Part shown: positions 45,041-57,822 of the stretch, piece by piece | How the letters are laid out: every line of letters begins with the position of its first letter | How positions within the stretch are numbered: position 1 is the stretch's first letter | Assembly (NCBI RefSeq): GCF_000524195.1 | Contig: NW_020170571.1 | Coordinates: 21,811 to 85,810 of the forward strand | Length of the DNA: 64,000 nt | Source: Echinococcus granulosus | Lineage: Eukaryota > Platyhelminthes > Cestoda > Cyclophyllidea > Taeniidae | Direction: 5' to 3' | The notes under the pieces: model-generated | Told to the model about the DNA's origin: nothing | Seen by the model: the letters and a program-made list of their open reading frames with translations, nothing else | Databases searched by the model: none | Translations under genes and position numbers: made by a program

Positions 45041-48000
45041 AAAACGATTAATCAAAGTATTAGAGTGCTAATTAAGTGTAAAAAGAAGTTTTGGACTGAA
45101 ATAATAGAAATTTGGTGGTGCATTATTTAAGTCTTCTGAAAAGAGCTTTGGTGATATGTGCTATGAAAAAATGGAGAAATAAACTAAAAATCCTTAAATC
45201 TTTTAAGAGCGTGGCTTCCGTGATAAACAAGATACATCTGGTAAAGTCACCGAAGTGTTGTACAATCACCTGGTTCATTTATGTGCTCTGTTTATGCATT
45301 TCAAGTGTTTATCATAGGAAGTGGCGTTTGCACTGTTGCCATGTTCAAAGTAAAATGAATCACATGAGTCACTTCGGTTAAATAGATTTTAGGGACAGGT
45401 ATTGCTGTCTATCGTCTCTACTGAGACGGACTGGTCAAAAATGGGACATTCTATAAGCAAAGGGGATACTTAAAGCTTTGTTTGGAAATGTAAGCCCACT
45501 TGTGGCCTATGGGAGGAAAGCGATGATTGCCTTCAAAACACAATCTAATTTATGTGATCATAAACAAAGGCTAGTTATTAAATTGGCGTGATTGTATAGG
45601 AATGATTCCACGGTGCGCAGATGCCTCAGGTGAATTGCTTCCATTAACACCTTCGCGTCAGTAACGCGGTTTGGCTTAAACCATAAGTGTGAAAACTGTC
45701 TCAGTGTTAATCCATGCCCGTGAAACACCAAAATGGGAGATATGTAGCCTCTGCACATGAAGGAATGTTGACTTAAAATGTGTTAATCCCAGAGCTAGCA
45801 CATATTTGTAAGAGTATGCTGTACAAGACTACGCTTCTCCATCTCAAAACCGCCTGTACCATATTTCGGGGAACAACTTCCGTTGTCAGCACTGTGTTTG
45901 TATTATAGCCCAGGAATGACACTCAGTTAGATCGACCCTCCTTCTAAACATACAAAAACGTATTATTAACCAGATTTTAACTAATTCATATTAATTGAAT
46001 TTTACGTGTCTGCATGTGGCCACGTGCGTACACCATCCAAGAAGATAAAATGGAGTGTTTTAATAGGAAATACACAAAGCCACTTCATTACCTTGACCAA
46101 ATGAGCTCTAGATGGTGGGTAATTCTAAAAGATTTCAACTTTAGTAGAAGTGGCTTTAAACCATTTTACAAAGGCTTGCCTTCCAACAAAACCAAAATCG
46201 CCAGAAATCATTTCCTGCACAATGTTGTCCATTCTACTGTCTCATAGGGATCTTTACAAGATACATCCTGCTCTTCATATTTTTCGTTAAAATTAGTGAA
46301 AGAAAACTTATTTTGCATCTCGCATATCAGATAACACTTAGAAATAAACTCATGAATGTAAGTCAAATTAATTAGTTCAAACAGACTAGCCGAGACAAGA
46401 ATCGCTACATCTTTACGGAGAATTCTAGTTTCCTTATTAGATGGCGTTTTTGCTGTTAAATTTAATGCTGCCGATTGCCTTTTGTGGTCGTAAAAACAAG
46501 TGTTTAATGAGCAAAGGACTGTGAATAATTTTAAGGCATCATTTGCCCATTTTATTTATTAAACAGTTTTAGTAAGTGCAAAAAAGATATGTATTAGAAT
46601 TTAAACTGCAAAATATACCAATGCCAACTCCTACGTAACGGATAATTGACGATTTGTTTAAATGGAGCACCAGTGGCATTCTTATTGATCTGCAATTTTT
46701 TCCATATTTCAAGAAGACGCGGGCTTTCTTGCCTGATGGTGGTCTTGGTATTGGATGTTGTCGCTGGTTATTTTTTATGGCTAAAAAGTGGTTTTACTGG
46801 GGGATATTTTTGCTTTGTAGAATCGTGTTCCTGCAATCGTGCTCCAAAATACCCCCAATTAGCTAATAACACTTAACTGGCATTTGCCCTCCCACAGAAT
46901 TTTCTTCCCAGATGTTTTACTTAACCCATTAAGGTAGAGCCTATTTTAATAATATGCTAGATCTAATGGTCAAAGTGAATTGGTTGCAGCGCTTGACCAA
47001 TTACGGCCTTTTGCACGTCTATTGGCTGGTCCAAACTTTTGTTCACCCCCATTCGACGGACTTATCAGTCCTTCGAAAGTCCAGCAGCCGATATCGGTAG
47101 GCGTTTCTTTGCTCTGAGTGTTAGTGCAATCATATATTTCTGACTGAGCAAAAGCAGTTTAGTAGTCACTAGTAAAAGGTGGTGCTTACTAACCTTAGCT
47201 AAGCATAGCTGATTCAGCCAACTTTATTTCTTAAGCTCTTACAATGGCTTAATGCTTAGTAAAACTTGATCCCGGATTTGTGGGAAGAAATCGGCACTTG
47301 CTGAAAGAATGCGATTATTATGCTCTTTGAAAATAGCTTTTTTAATCGAAGTATCTAATTTTATCGTCATTAAGCGAGAAACTCGCTGCCATTCCATTGA
47401 TGGGCGGTGAGCATGTAGCTATTTCGGCAAGACCGAAGTGGTACTAAACAGTTTTGTCCTTCTTTTCTCCCCCTTTTTGTCTTTAACTAATAACGCAAAA
47501 TAGTTAGGATTAACTTAATGAAAACAACCTTCACCTAAGTACATGTTTTCCAAAGGAGGACTTATTACTGTATTCATTCTGCAGCGTCATTGGGATCCGT
47601 TCGTTTTGAATTCCAAATAGTATTTTTCCTAATTCCATTAGTTTGTTTAAGCAAATCCGTGTGGTTTATACATGGTCCACTAGGTGTTCATTGATCCCTT
47701 TCTTAGTACTGATTACGTAGGCCTGCCTGATTAATGGTAAGAAGTGTGGTTGCAAATATGATCACTTCTTTAACTGTTGATTCTGCTAAACAGAAGGCTT
47801 TCATATCGATCTCTGGTGCTTGATTCTTCACAAACAGCACTCCCCTCAGTCACTCCTCCATAATCTAGTAGGTGACTTACTTCGCTCTAAGAATTTGACA
47901 TTGATAACAGAGTATTTCAAGTAAGCATATGATTTATGCTCAGTTATTTATTTCACCATGTTTGCGTCAAAATTATCCGTCTTAAAGTGGAATTCATCAA

Positions 48001-48138
48001 TGGATTGCGAACTGATGACGAGATTTATAAGTATGTCGTCAGAAATTGCTATAACATGTTTCAATGAACTATTTTGCTTAAATGTTAGCACATGCTATCA
48101 GTATTTCCAAAGTTGTCTACCTTTGTCTCAGTTGAACA

Positions 48139-48420
48139 ATGGGATTTACAGGCTTGTGGTTGCTACTACTTATGACCTTGACACCAATATGGGGTCGCCC
48201 AAGTGCTGATCTTGTCAGCCATCTACCCGGTTTCGATAGCCCACTCACCTTTGAAATGTACTCGGGCTATCTACAGGGTGCAACCCCCAATGTCCAATTA
48301 CACTATGTTTTTGTCGAGGCGGCGAGTGGCTCTGCCACCGCACCCCTCGTTCTCTGGCTCAATGGGGGTCCTGGTTGCTCCTCTCTCATGGGCATGTTCA
48401 CCGAAAACGGACCTTTGTTT
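48139..48420 (+). CDS. Carboxypeptidase exon 1: signal peptide and oxyanion block
   Basis: 94 codons, phase 0, GTGAGT donor. It includes [10 protein letters not shown], the substrate-site [10 protein letters not shown] and the following ENGPLF. Confidence 0.92.
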
Positions 48421-51400
48421 GTGAGTCGTACATATTTTTTTTCCAAAGAATACGTCTAAGGCGACGAATACTAGCATTATTTTCGATCCATTAATTACGG
48501 TGCAACCTGGGCCACCCGTCGTTAGCTAAAATTTGCTGTATTTTTCCTTGCATTCCTAACTGTTGATTCATTAGTCATGCCTGTTTTCCCGTCCACTCGA
48601 TCGAAAAGTAATATGGTGCTTAAGGGAATCCTGATAATGAAATTCTCACCGATTTCTTAGTCTGACTTCTTGTGAGATTATATTTTCACACCTGCCTTTT
48701 ACCTTGCTTGCTTGATTGAGGGTGTGAGAGACCGGAATGAGGTTCAGATAATTAAGGCTATTTGTAAACTCTTCAGGTTTTAGTTTATTTAAAGAGAATT
48801 ATTTTGTTGCTTGTTTGTTTTCAAGAGAATTTTTTCCGATACTTATGGTATTTTGATAAGTTAAGCTATATATTGTCTTATGAGGTCGTATTATTTTTTG
48901 TTACCGTGCTCTAATTGACCATTTTACTAGCAGTTCCGGCCAGATATAACTGAGAAAATATGCTAAAACGTTGGCCCGTACTCGCTTGTGGGTGAGCTAC
49001 GAAATACTAAACCTATCCCGAAGTTTGGCTGCTTTATAGCACATTCAGAGTAACACCTGAGCATCCAAGTCACTTTTCAACTTCGCTTTTCAATATGCTT
49101 ATTCGTTAAAATATTGAATTATGCTTGACTTGTGTTCATGAAAAAATCCTTTTCTATTCCTATGCGTTACCTATCTTCCCATGAAATGATTAAAGTCCGT
49201 CTGTTAGGTGCCCATTTCTCAACTGCATCATAATTGTGAACCCTCGCTTCATATACATCGAACAACTTATTTAGTAATCCCTTTTAAGTACGACTTTTCC
49301 ATTCGCAATTTTCGTTAACAGATTATCAAACCAAAGGAAGTATTTCTTTTAGATTCGTCGAGGAAACCAACTTGTATCAAATAAGTATTCATGGAACAAG
49401 GTTGGTGGCTCCGCTTGTTATGTTTTACGATATTGGGCTTTGAAGACACGTCTTGCAAACACCAGTATGACAAACCTGGAAATAAGCAGAAGTAACGGTT
49501 GCCTGAAATTGAAGCCAACGAAAGCTTAGAAGTGTTGAATTACTTTTTATCAGTTGACTGAATAAACATGAACATAGAGACTCATCATGACTGTGCGTCA
49601 TTAAAGTTGGAACACCAAATGTAAACTGATGGATTTCAGCAGCTGATGCTCTTGATGGATGATATGTGTTTATGGACGCTATTAAGAATGTTTATATTTA
49701 ATCTATTGCTCACCTGCTCATGTTAATATTTATCCGCACCGGACCTCCTATCAACTGTTAAACTATCTATCCATGTATACGAAAGATAAGTGGACGCATC
49801 AAATCAAATTTTGATGTACCTACTTTGTGTCCTAATTTTGGCTGAAATTTTTTCAAAATAACTTATTTTGTAGTCATATGCATTCATCACTGGAGCGAAT
49901 TTACTACAAATACTGGACAAATGTCCGATTTGCCGAACTATCCACTGTAACAGTACCATACTAGCGAAGAGTGCTGCCGCATTTTTATTTTATATTCGCT
50001 TTCAGTATGCCAACATTGTCTATATTGAGGCTCCAGCTGGGGTAGGATTTTCATTTTCTCGTGATGGCAACGTCACAACTGATGACGATTTGGTAAGTGG
50101 GTTGAGTAAAATGTACACTGTTTCGAATGTTATGCAGAGTACATGAAATGCAGTGATCTGTTATGGAGCCACTCGGATTCCTCTTCCACGCAAAACTAGT
50201 TTTATGCATAGATGCATAAATAATGCTCCAATTTAACAGTCTCTGATTTTCTTATCTATATAAATTATGGAAAGAATTCAGCATCAATGGCGTATTTCTG
50301 AAACTAACTTTTTCGAAAGTATTTGCCGAGATTATATTGCCATTTCTATGCTTTATTATCAAACTTTTCACATTTTTGAACAAAATCTAGTAATAAACAC
50401 ATTCAGTGTAACATGATTACAGCACATGCTTTCAGTGGAAACTCTGTGAAGTGAAGATGTGATCCTCTTTGAAGTTTCCTTTGACCGTACTTACTTTGTC
50501 ACAAAGATATGGGTGTATAAAGCGCCTCAATTTGGTTCTTAGCTTAGGCGTTAATGTATTTTCTCAACACACTGTCTCTAAATTGTATGCACTTTTTGCG
50601 ATATTATTGTTTATTTTAGGGATTGAATAGTCGTGTTTCGGCTTGTGCCCTTAAAATTTTTTGCGTATAAGGTCTAGTACGGCTCGTCAACAAATCAGCC
50701 GCCTCGATAATGCACTTCGGAGATTCGATTTATCATACACGATTGCAGAAAAATAATGATTGCATGTTCCATCTTATGAAATACTGTATTTCCAAGGTCG
50801 CCGACAATAACTACTTCGCCCTGACCAACTTTTTTGGGAAATTTCCCGAATTCAAGGGTCGTGACTTCTACATAATTGGGGAGAGTTATGGCGGAGTCTA
50901 CGTGCCCACCTTGGCCCTTCGTGTTGTAAATCACCCCGAAGTGAAACTCAAGGTCTGTTTTTTTTTCGATTACACTGATAAATATATGCGTTCTAGGTGT
51001 ACCTACTGACTGTTTATCTAAAAGGTAATTGGCTTGACGTTCAACTTTTTACTGCCGTTATGAGGTAGGCTGGAGTCCTATTTTACGGTTCCTGGATTTC
51101 CGCTCGTTGCAGAAACATTATAACTCATAGTTACTCTTTTTCATAGTAAATAGTTCTGGAAACGTTCTATTGCTGCAGCATTAAACTGGTATGCAGTTAG
51201 GTGTAAGTCAGACGATGACCTTTGTAAAAGGTGAATCCTTTTTTGGCGTTAGATTGTTGAAGGATTTCGTTGTCAGGAGAAAGTTTAACAATCGGAATTT
51301 TTAAGGTTGGGTTTATGTTCCGCAGATGTGATAACTGTGAGTGAACTAATTATCATTTGCATGGCTATACTCATGACTCCTTCCATATCTCTGTTATGCG

Positions 51401-54400
51401 TACTTTTATGGTGGAGCTTCTGAGGACAGGTTTTACGGATATTTTAAACGCATATTTGTGGCTCCTCGGCTGAAAGCATAGTATGGGCTATTTATCTCTC
51501 CTGTTGCGTCAAAGTTTATTCCTCTTAAGTGTTTCTTCTTCGTCGTTTGGGCTTGCAAAAGCAATGAAAGATAAAATGGATCTTGATGATAGTGAAATGC
51601 GGGTGATTTACTAATAACGCGAATTATAAAATGAAGAAACAATTGAACTGTCCCGAAGGTCATTTAAAAGACTCCCTAGAAATTAAGCCGGATGATAATC
51701 TTTGAGTTCCGAAATCTCGTTCGCTGATCCCAAAACACGGGATAAACGTGCTTCTGTTTATGCCTACTAGATCGAAAGCCCCGTGAAGTGAATTTGTTGT
51801 GTGAAAACGCAATTAGGTGAACATCAAAAGTAGTGGGATTTGGACATGCCGCCAATGAGTTAATCAAGCAGGTTTAAAATTTGTGGTGAAGTTCCTCGTA
51901 TGTTTGCATATAGGGCGTCGCTTTATTTGCCTTCGGCATTAATATGCTACCTTCTTCAGATGATGTTATCTGAATGAACTGAAGGTTGCATTTGAATGCA
52001 ATGCCGGTGGGGAATTTTTAATTAGTTGGATCTGATAGTGTGTACGATTTTACGGAAGAGTGCATTTGATACATTGGACGGCATTATTTAAGACAGAAAC
52101 TGTGCCTTGGTGCAGTTTTAAGTTTGATGGCAGAGCGTAAAAGCCTACTCTGACCTACTTCCACATATTGTTTCTACCTAATTTACATTCACATTATTTG
52201 GTCCCAGAATTATGTTTCAGGCTTAGCGGAAAGTATTAAAGCCCCATCAAGTAGCTCAAAAGTCAGAAGTGCCATCCGTGATGGCGATGGAAAACACAGA
52301 GGCTTCTAAATCCCATTGTAAGGTGTTATTAATCGTTGTCTTGATCTCTTTCAGGGAATCGCAGTGGACAATGGGCTCACGAGTTACACCCTGAATGATA
52401 ACTCACTTCTCTACTTCGCCTACTATCATTCGCTTATCGACGCGAGGTACGAAAATGCTCAGAGAATCTAAATTTTTCATATTCCAAGTGTGAATCTTGG
52501 GTTACATCAGTCTGATCGAGCCTTAACGAACTTCCATATTTTGTGGAAAGTTCACCCCTTAAAATGAACCAGCCCATTGATGCAGCTCTTATTGTTTTAA
52601 TTTCCAGTCTTTGGGCAGATCTTGTGAACTACTGCTGCGATGGTAAACTGGTTGGTCGCTGCCTGTTTACATTGAATCGCTCCCCTAAATGCCAGGACGC
52701 CGTAAGTATGGCCGACAAAACTCTATACTTGTCATCAAATAAGCGACGAAATTATCACTTATTAAATAAATAACAGGTGAGAAGTGCAGCCAGTATCCTG
52801 TCGTATGGATTAAACATGTATAATCTCTACGCTCCCTGCGATGGCGGTGTTCCTGAAAATGGCTCATCGAAAGTTGCGAAGACAAATCCAACTTATAGAC
52901 ATCTATTCTCTTGGCGAGGCATTATTGAAAGACTCAGCCGCAGATATGACCAATGGCTACGAAGGTCGTCTGATCTGGAGCAACTTTTTTGTACAATTAG
53001 TGGTTGAACGAATAGCTCATTTTCTTTTTGGTCCGTATAGAATGCGTGTTTTCTCCTTTGGTCCTGTAAAACGACGCCGGTCGAGTGTAATTTCTCGGGA
53101 GCAGGTCGATTGGGGCAATTTGTTCAGATTTCTACCAAAACGCAGCGAGGGCTCTCTTAATGGGTACGTCATGCATTCACAAGATTCAACTGTTTCAGAT
53201 CTATACAAATTGGTTGGTTTAGCTCCATATTTTAGATGATTCTAGTTTTACTGTGCTATGCAGGATTTCTCGCTTGATAAGATATTTGGTTGAAATTTCT
53301 CGTAGCTTCAGTAGAATGGGAGGTAAGGAGCCACTCGACTCCCATTATTGAGGTCCAGTCTTAATACCCTGAACTGTGACCGATCCAACCCTCCAAGTGC
53401 TAAAGTACTTTACTAAACCGTGATCAGTTTTCTTAGTTTGAATATGATTTTCATATTTTTAGTAGATATTCGGCCATAAATTGAAGATTTTGACTTCAAC
53501 TCTTATTGGTAACTTCTGCACTTATTTGTTGGCTATTTCATCTCTTCAGTAATTAATAAATTAACATGCAGCGTTCCGACTTCGTATCCATAGTAATGCC
53601 ATTTGTTTCGGTTCATTGGTTGAATCTGCTCTGTTAAAAGCAGTATGTAATCCCACTCGTACCAAAACTCGTGGGCTCCTTGCTGAGCCTATATTATTTT
53701 GGCTTAAACAACTTTAAGATGACGAATTTCCCTGGGTAATCTTGTCAAGAATTAGCACTTGATATGGATTTAACTTAACATTTCCACATCATTAACTAAC
53801 TTCGAAATCTGCTTCAGTCCCTACTCAGAAGCAGTTTAAAATTTTTGTAAAGATGGTTTTGAAAGTTTGGGGTTTTCAACTAATTTGTATCACAATTTCT
53901 CGCTTGGCTACACCATCACCGACTCGAAGTAAAGGCGTAGGCTCGGTGTCTAAGACTTCCGTGTCTCAGAATACGATTTGACCTCAGATTTCGCTTCTCG
54001 TCTTCAGCAGGATGGTGCTTAAGTGCTCCGACGATTCCATTCAGATAGAGTATCTCAACATGCCAGCGGTCCGGTCAGCTCTTAACATTCCTAAAAGCGT
54101 ACAGGATTGGTCCGTCTGTGACGATGAGGTGTACACACAGTACAAGCGTATCTACTTCGATCTGAGTAAACAGTACCGGACACTGTTGGAAAAGGGGGTA
54201 TGTATTGCCAACTTCGTATAACGTCTCTCGTTTTTCTGTTCTATATCAACCAATTACGGCTCCCAAGGGTGGTGTTACTTTATTTGGCTCAAAATCGGCC
54301 TGCTACACAACCGAACCATGTTGTAGCCTAATAACGGCTTATAAAGGCAGATTTGGCGAATGGGAATCACATCTGATTTCGCTGTAACACAAGAAAAATA

Positions 54401-55388
54401 ATGCGTTGCGGTGGTACATATTTTAATGTAATATGCAGTTTTTTGATATGGTGTTCTCTAAAAGTAACCTTTTGCTTTAGTATGTGGCTGACGTTGATCC
54501 TGGCCATGAATTTTGAACAAATTCGTTTAAAATTGACCTTAAGGCTCCCAACAGAAGAGGATAAAATCTCTTCCCTTTGTAATTATCCATACCATCTTAA
54601 TTTTACCCCCATATTTCTGCTTAATATTGCTATTTCTATTATTCGACCTCCAATATGTAAAGGGGGATTTTGAATCAAACTCTACTTTTAATTTCAATGC
54701 CAACTGGACATCTATCCTGTGGTGTTATTAGGTTCATTTATAAAGTTGTCAAATATTCCTGTAACTCCTAAGAGATGACTTATTTAAATATTTTCACCTT
54801 TCAGATTCGAACTCATATTTTCAATGGCGACGTTGACATGGCGTGCAACGCTATTGGCGACGAGTGGTTCGTCAACGACATGGGATTACCTGTGAGTCGT
54901 GCACTAACTTTCACATTCTTGTTTTATTCGAAATGCTACATAAAAGGTATGCAAATATTCTTCATGCGGGCAAGTTAGTGATTTTTCATGGTTTTGTACA
55001 ACCTTATATTTGACATTGCACTTCCAACATCGTTTGTTGCCCAAAACAGTATAAAAGCGTAGTGCATTACCTGGCTATATTTGTCCTTCAGGTACTTCTC
55101 TGCTAACCGGTATGGTAAACAAATCAAATTTGTATTCAAAATTGAAACTTCAATGGTTGTAAAGGCACGTTTTTTTACTTTAAGCTGAAAGTCCCTCGAC
55201 ATCCTTGGTTCTTTAACGCTACCGACGGCACCAGACAGATCGGCGGCTACAGGAAGAGCTTCTTGGTAGAGGTTTCCAGTACGACTCTCACCTTCTCGAC
55301 AGTACGTGGCGCGGGCCATATGGTGCCCACAGACAAACCACTGCCCGCTTTCACCCTCTTTAGCGATTTCCTCTGGGATCTCAACTAA
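48139..55388 (+). CDS. Cathepsin A-type serine carboxypeptidase (lysosomal protective protein family), eleven exons
   Basis: The model joins 48139-48420, 49353-49400, 50006-50092, 50797-50952, 52355-52446, 52608-52701, 52777-52964, 53041-53163, 54011-54197, 54805-54891 and 55185-55388, giving 515 residues; human cathepsin A has 480. The enzyme (peptidase family S10) removes C-terminal amino acids in the acidic lysosome or after secretion. A hydrophobic signal peptide covers residues 1 to about 19. The oxyanion block [10 protein letters not shown] lies at about 73-82. The catalytic triad is Ser169 in GESYGG, Asp430 in NGDVDMAC and His493 in GAGHMVP. All junctions match in phase. The segment between CDGGVP and DWGNLF is about 45 residues longer than in human cathepsin A, and its exon boundary (52964/53041) is the weakest part of the model. 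It lies 1.4 kb upstream of the guanylate kinase gene in the same direction. Confidence 0.92.
49353..49400 (+). CDS. Carboxypeptidase exon 2: 48-nt micro-exon
   Basis: Sixteen codons between TTTTAG and GTTGGT, ending YSWNK. It supplies the NPYSWN segment that the family requires between ENGPF and the next block. It was found by searching for that motif, and it fits phase 0 on both sides. Confidence 0.85.
50006..50092 (+). CDS. Carboxypeptidase exon 3
   Basis: 29 codons, [18 protein letters not shown], the conserved S10 block (LYLESPAGVGFSYS in human). It has a likely glycosylation site (NVT). Confidence 0.92.
50797..50952 (+). CDS. Carboxypeptidase exon 4: catalytic serine
   Basis: 52 codons with [18 protein letters not shown]. 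Ser169 is the nucleophile. The donor is GTCTGT, less common than its neighbours. Confidence 0.92.
52355..52446 (+). CDS. Carboxypeptidase exon 5
   Basis: Contains [17 protein letters not shown] and FAYYHSLI, matching human AVGNGLSSYEQNDNS and FAYYHGLL. It ends two bases into a codon at GTACGA. Confidence 0.9.
52608..52701 (+). CDS. Carboxypeptidase exon 6
   Basis: Contains [10 protein letters not shown] and three more cysteines (GRC, PKC) that form conserved disulfides in cathepsin A. It returns the frame to phase 0 at GTAAGT. Confidence 0.9.
52777..52964 (+). CDS. Carboxypeptidase exon 7: [10 protein letters not shown] block and an extended loop
   Basis: It starts after ATAACAG, with [15 protein letters not shown] matching the family. 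The following 40 or so basic and aromatic residues have no counterpart in human cathepsin A. I placed the end at AAG/GTCGTC because it leaves two bases, as exon 8 needs. Beyond it the frame reaches a TGA. Confidence 0.7.
53041..53163 (+). CDS. Carboxypeptidase exon 8
   Basis: The acceptor GTATAG follows a pyrimidine-rich tract. The exon carries [12 protein letters not shown], which matches DLGNIFTRLPLKR in human cathepsin A, in a frame different from exon 7. The 76-nt intron in between restores it. An alternative acceptor (AATTAG, ending 53000) would also fit with another exon 7 end. Confidence 0.75.
54011..54197 (+). CDS. Carboxypeptidase exon 9
   Basis: Contains [19 protein letters not shown], matching the family's LNNPYVRKALNIP, with conserved cysteines (LKCSD, SVCDD). 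The donor is GTATGT. Confidence 0.92.
54805..54891 (+). CDS. Carboxypeptidase exon 10: catalytic aspartate
   Basis: 29 codons, [17 protein letters not shown], almost identical to human [16 protein letters not shown]. Asp430 is the predicted triad residue. Confidence 0.95.
55185..55388 (+). CDS. Carboxypeptidase exon 11: catalytic histidine and stop
   Basis: 67 codons and [23 protein letters not shown] carries His493. A 154-codon minus-strand frame over this exon is its antisense shadow. Confidence 0.95.
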   Translation: MKVPRHPWFFNATDGTRQIGGYRKSFLVEVSSTTLTFSTVRGAGHMVPTDKPLPAFTLFSDFLWDLN

Positions 55389-56755
55389 AAGCACCACCAA
55401 TGTGCCTCGTTTCACATTTCTCTTCACGTTAGTACTCATTCATATATGTAACGAGTTTGCTTTAAGCGTTGGTCATACCGCTTGTGCGTGTTTGTTCCTT
55501 GAATGAGGGAAAAACTATGCCATGAAATTAGCAAAGCTACCGTTATAGAGGATCGAATGGATCTTAATTTACGTGTGGGGCGGATAAAGGGCTCGGAAAA
55601 TTGTGGGATTGTCGTGCGGGGCCGCTTTGGCTCGTTAGGACTTTGGGTGAGATAAAGAGCGGTACAGAATCCCTATTCCTTAATTTGGGGTAGGATTTGT
55701 ACTGGAGAGTGGAGGGATCGGGCTTGGTTGGGGTGGGTCTTCTTCTGCTCTCACAAAGTGTTGGTCTGAATTGCTGTAAACTGTAGACGCTAGTGGGTTA
55801 AACTGGTTTTCCATCCATAAATTGGAAAGAATTTAGTAAGTAGTACCGATTAAGTGAGTAAGATAGATGGGAGAAGATTCCTTCATTAAAACTCAAGAGC
55901 AATGTCTCAATTCTCTTTGACTACTGTCAGTTAAAAAAAGATTGTTTTCACACAAAAATAGACAAAGCATAATTTTTATACTTTCTTCTGCTATCACCAA
56001 CTTGTTTTGGCAATACTTACATTAAAAATGCCAAACTAAAACCTCATACTACGTACTTATCTACCTTGTAGTGATTTAAAGTTTTGTTTAATTATGCTAC
56101 GTGTGACACGCTGCCCAAGGCTCCTGTCGGCTGCGTGTTTTAGTTCTGCTCTAAAGCAAGGCTTAAAGCCCTGCCGTTTACATGTCGGGTATTCTGCAGT
56201 TTTATAAGGTGCTCCCTTCCAGGCTGCTTCACCTTTTTACGATTTCGCGGAGGACAGAACCAACACCTTAACTGTCATAAAAAAGTGGCAGATTGGCGTA
56301 AATGTGTGCGTTAGTGGAGATGAGAATTCTCTGAAGCAAAAACGGGTGTGGAGGGCGAATTGGCTCGTTTGTCCAGTTCGAGCCGGTCACATTTGTTTAG
56401 ATCTTAGAGTGGGTGGGATCCCCCATACTTGCAAATTGTACTAAACCTATATTCTTGGGCCAGAAATAATCTCGTTTATAGCACGCATTTATTCATTTCT
56501 TTGTTTTCGAAAAACCTTTTTAGAAAAGTGTGATTTAAATTAGCAAATCTTTAAAAGCATATCCATTTGAAAATTAGAAAACCTTTCTTTGTTGGTAATA
56601 TTTAAATTGTGATTTAAGGAATGCCATAACAAAATAATGAAGCTGATGAGCCTTATCTGACACTGATTGGCCTAGGTATTTGCCAATGGACTCTCGGCCT
56701 TAACTTCTTTCGCCAGGGCTGGGTTTGCGAGGGTTGGAGCTGGTTAGTATTCGTG
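55389..56755. other. Intergenic region, carboxypeptidase 3' end to guanylate kinase start
   Basis: No gene seen. The stretch from 55560 to 55790 is G-rich on the plus strand. The 1.4-kb spacing with the same orientation allows either separate promoters or read-through transcription with trans-splicing, which flatworms use. No spliced-leader site can be proven here. Confidence 0.4.
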
Positions 56756-57025
56756 ATGACGAGTCTTCGGCCGGTCGTACTCAGTGGCCCCTCTGGGGCC
56801 GGCAAAAGTACTCTTCTTAAGATGCTCATGGAAAACTTCCCACAAAGCTTCGCCTTTAGTGTCTCACATACCTCTCGCAAACCCAGACCGGGTGAAGTTC
56901 ATGGCAGAGAATATAACTTTGTTTCGGAAGAAGAAATGTTGAATGACATTGCCGACGGCAAGTTCTTAGAGTACTCTCAGTTTGCAGGCAACTACTACGG
57001 AACCCCTCGTGAGGCGGTAACTTCT
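56756..57025 (+). CDS. Guanylate kinase exon 1
   Basis: 90 codons with the P-loop and GMP-binding region, ending AVTS before GTAAGT. Confidence 0.95.
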
Positions 57026-57822
57026 GTAAGTCATGTGTGTCACTGCAATTTGTTGTACATGGGTCCTACAGAAGTGTCTTCTAGTCTTTCATTTTTCGCG
57101 TGTGCTTCCTTAATGCTTTGCCTATTTTATATTTCCTTTTAACTGAGAGTCTGGACGTGCCTTATCCTTCTTTTTCGCCAGCCATGCACGCGTTCCTCGT
57201 TTGACCACACTCTTCCCCGCTATTTTGTCAAACCCACTCAGCAGTGGTTACGATTTCCCATTTCTGGAGTGCGACCCAGTTTTTGTTCTCTGTTCTCTTC
57301 GTGGAACACTCAGTATCATGTACGCATCTGGCATCTTTTTTCGTTCTATATTCTGGTCCAGCTCTTGTTTCGTACTTTGCCTAATGCGTTTAATTGTGCG
57401 GCACAGCCTTGTTGCTTGAACCAATTCCAAGTGCTTGCGTAATTCCTTTGGATTATTATCTTCAGGTTCTCGAAAGCGGTCGGATTTGCATTTTGGATGT
57501 GGATGCCAACGGCGTTCGCAGCATTTACGAGGCTCGGCCACCGTTGAACGCCCGCTTCATTTTCGTTGGTCCACCGTCGATAGAGGTGCTGGAATGTCGG
57601 CTGCGTAATCGAGGCACAGAGACAGAGGAGAAGATCCTTTCCCGTCTTCAACAAGCCAAGGTTGACATGGAATTTGCTAACAGCCCACATGGAAAACGCA
57701 TCTACGACGCACACATCGTGAATGATAATGTAGAAGAAGCCTATGATAAGCTATTTGATTTTCTCAAGGATGATATTGCACTCACGTTAGATGACGAGCG
57801 CCAGCAAGTTGCAGCTTCGTAG
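56756..57822 (+). CDS. Guanylate kinase, two exons
   Basis: The model joins 56756-57025 and 57466-57822, giving 208 residues; human GUK1 has 197. The cytosolic enzyme phosphorylates GMP to GDP with ATP in purine nucleotide synthesis and salvage. The P-loop GPSGAGKS lies at 11-18. The GMP-binding region follows (FSVSHTSRKPRPGE, FLEYSQFAGNYYGT), then ILDVDANGVRS, FVGPPS and the adenine/lid region RLRNRGTETEEKILSRL. The intron is 440 nt, GTAAGT to TTCAG, phase 0. I took ATG at 56756 because the alignment with GUK1 starts there; a GTG three bases before it is not a start. It is a complete single-domain kinase, not a MAGUK. Confidence 0.96.
57466..57822 (+). CDS. Guanylate kinase exon 2
   Basis: 118 codons plus TAG. 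It includes the lid and the C-terminal helix, with a slightly extended polar tail compared with human GUK1. Confidence 0.95.
   Translation, partial: VLESGRICILDVDANGVRSIYEARPPLNARFIFVGPPSIEVLECRLRNRGTETEEKILSRLQQAKVDMEFANSPHGKRIYDAHIVNDNVEEAYDKLFDFLKDDIALTLDDERQQVAAS

Larger units (their letters stand above)
35457..48138. other. Gene-poor region with LTR-like repeats
   Basis: I find no exon here with domain signal and paired splice sites in 12.7 kb. It holds several copies of the LTR-like family (listed separately) and a GC-rich patch at 37540-37860. All frames are under about 115 codons and AT-rich. Several of the longer ones (for example 42649-43118, minus) lie inside repeats. Confidence 0.45.

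Noticed and set aside
52841..53239. Single 132-codon exon through the carboxypeptidase exon 7-8 region
   Set aside because: It starts out of frame with the [10 protein letters not shown] block. Only its later part (from 53041) is used as exon 8.
54975..55439. 154-codon minus-strand frame
   Set aside because: It is the antisense shadow of carboxypeptidase exon 11, whose plus-strand frame carries the catalytic histidine.
57346..57714. 122-codon minus-strand frame
   Set aside because: It is the antisense shadow of guanylate kinase exon 2.
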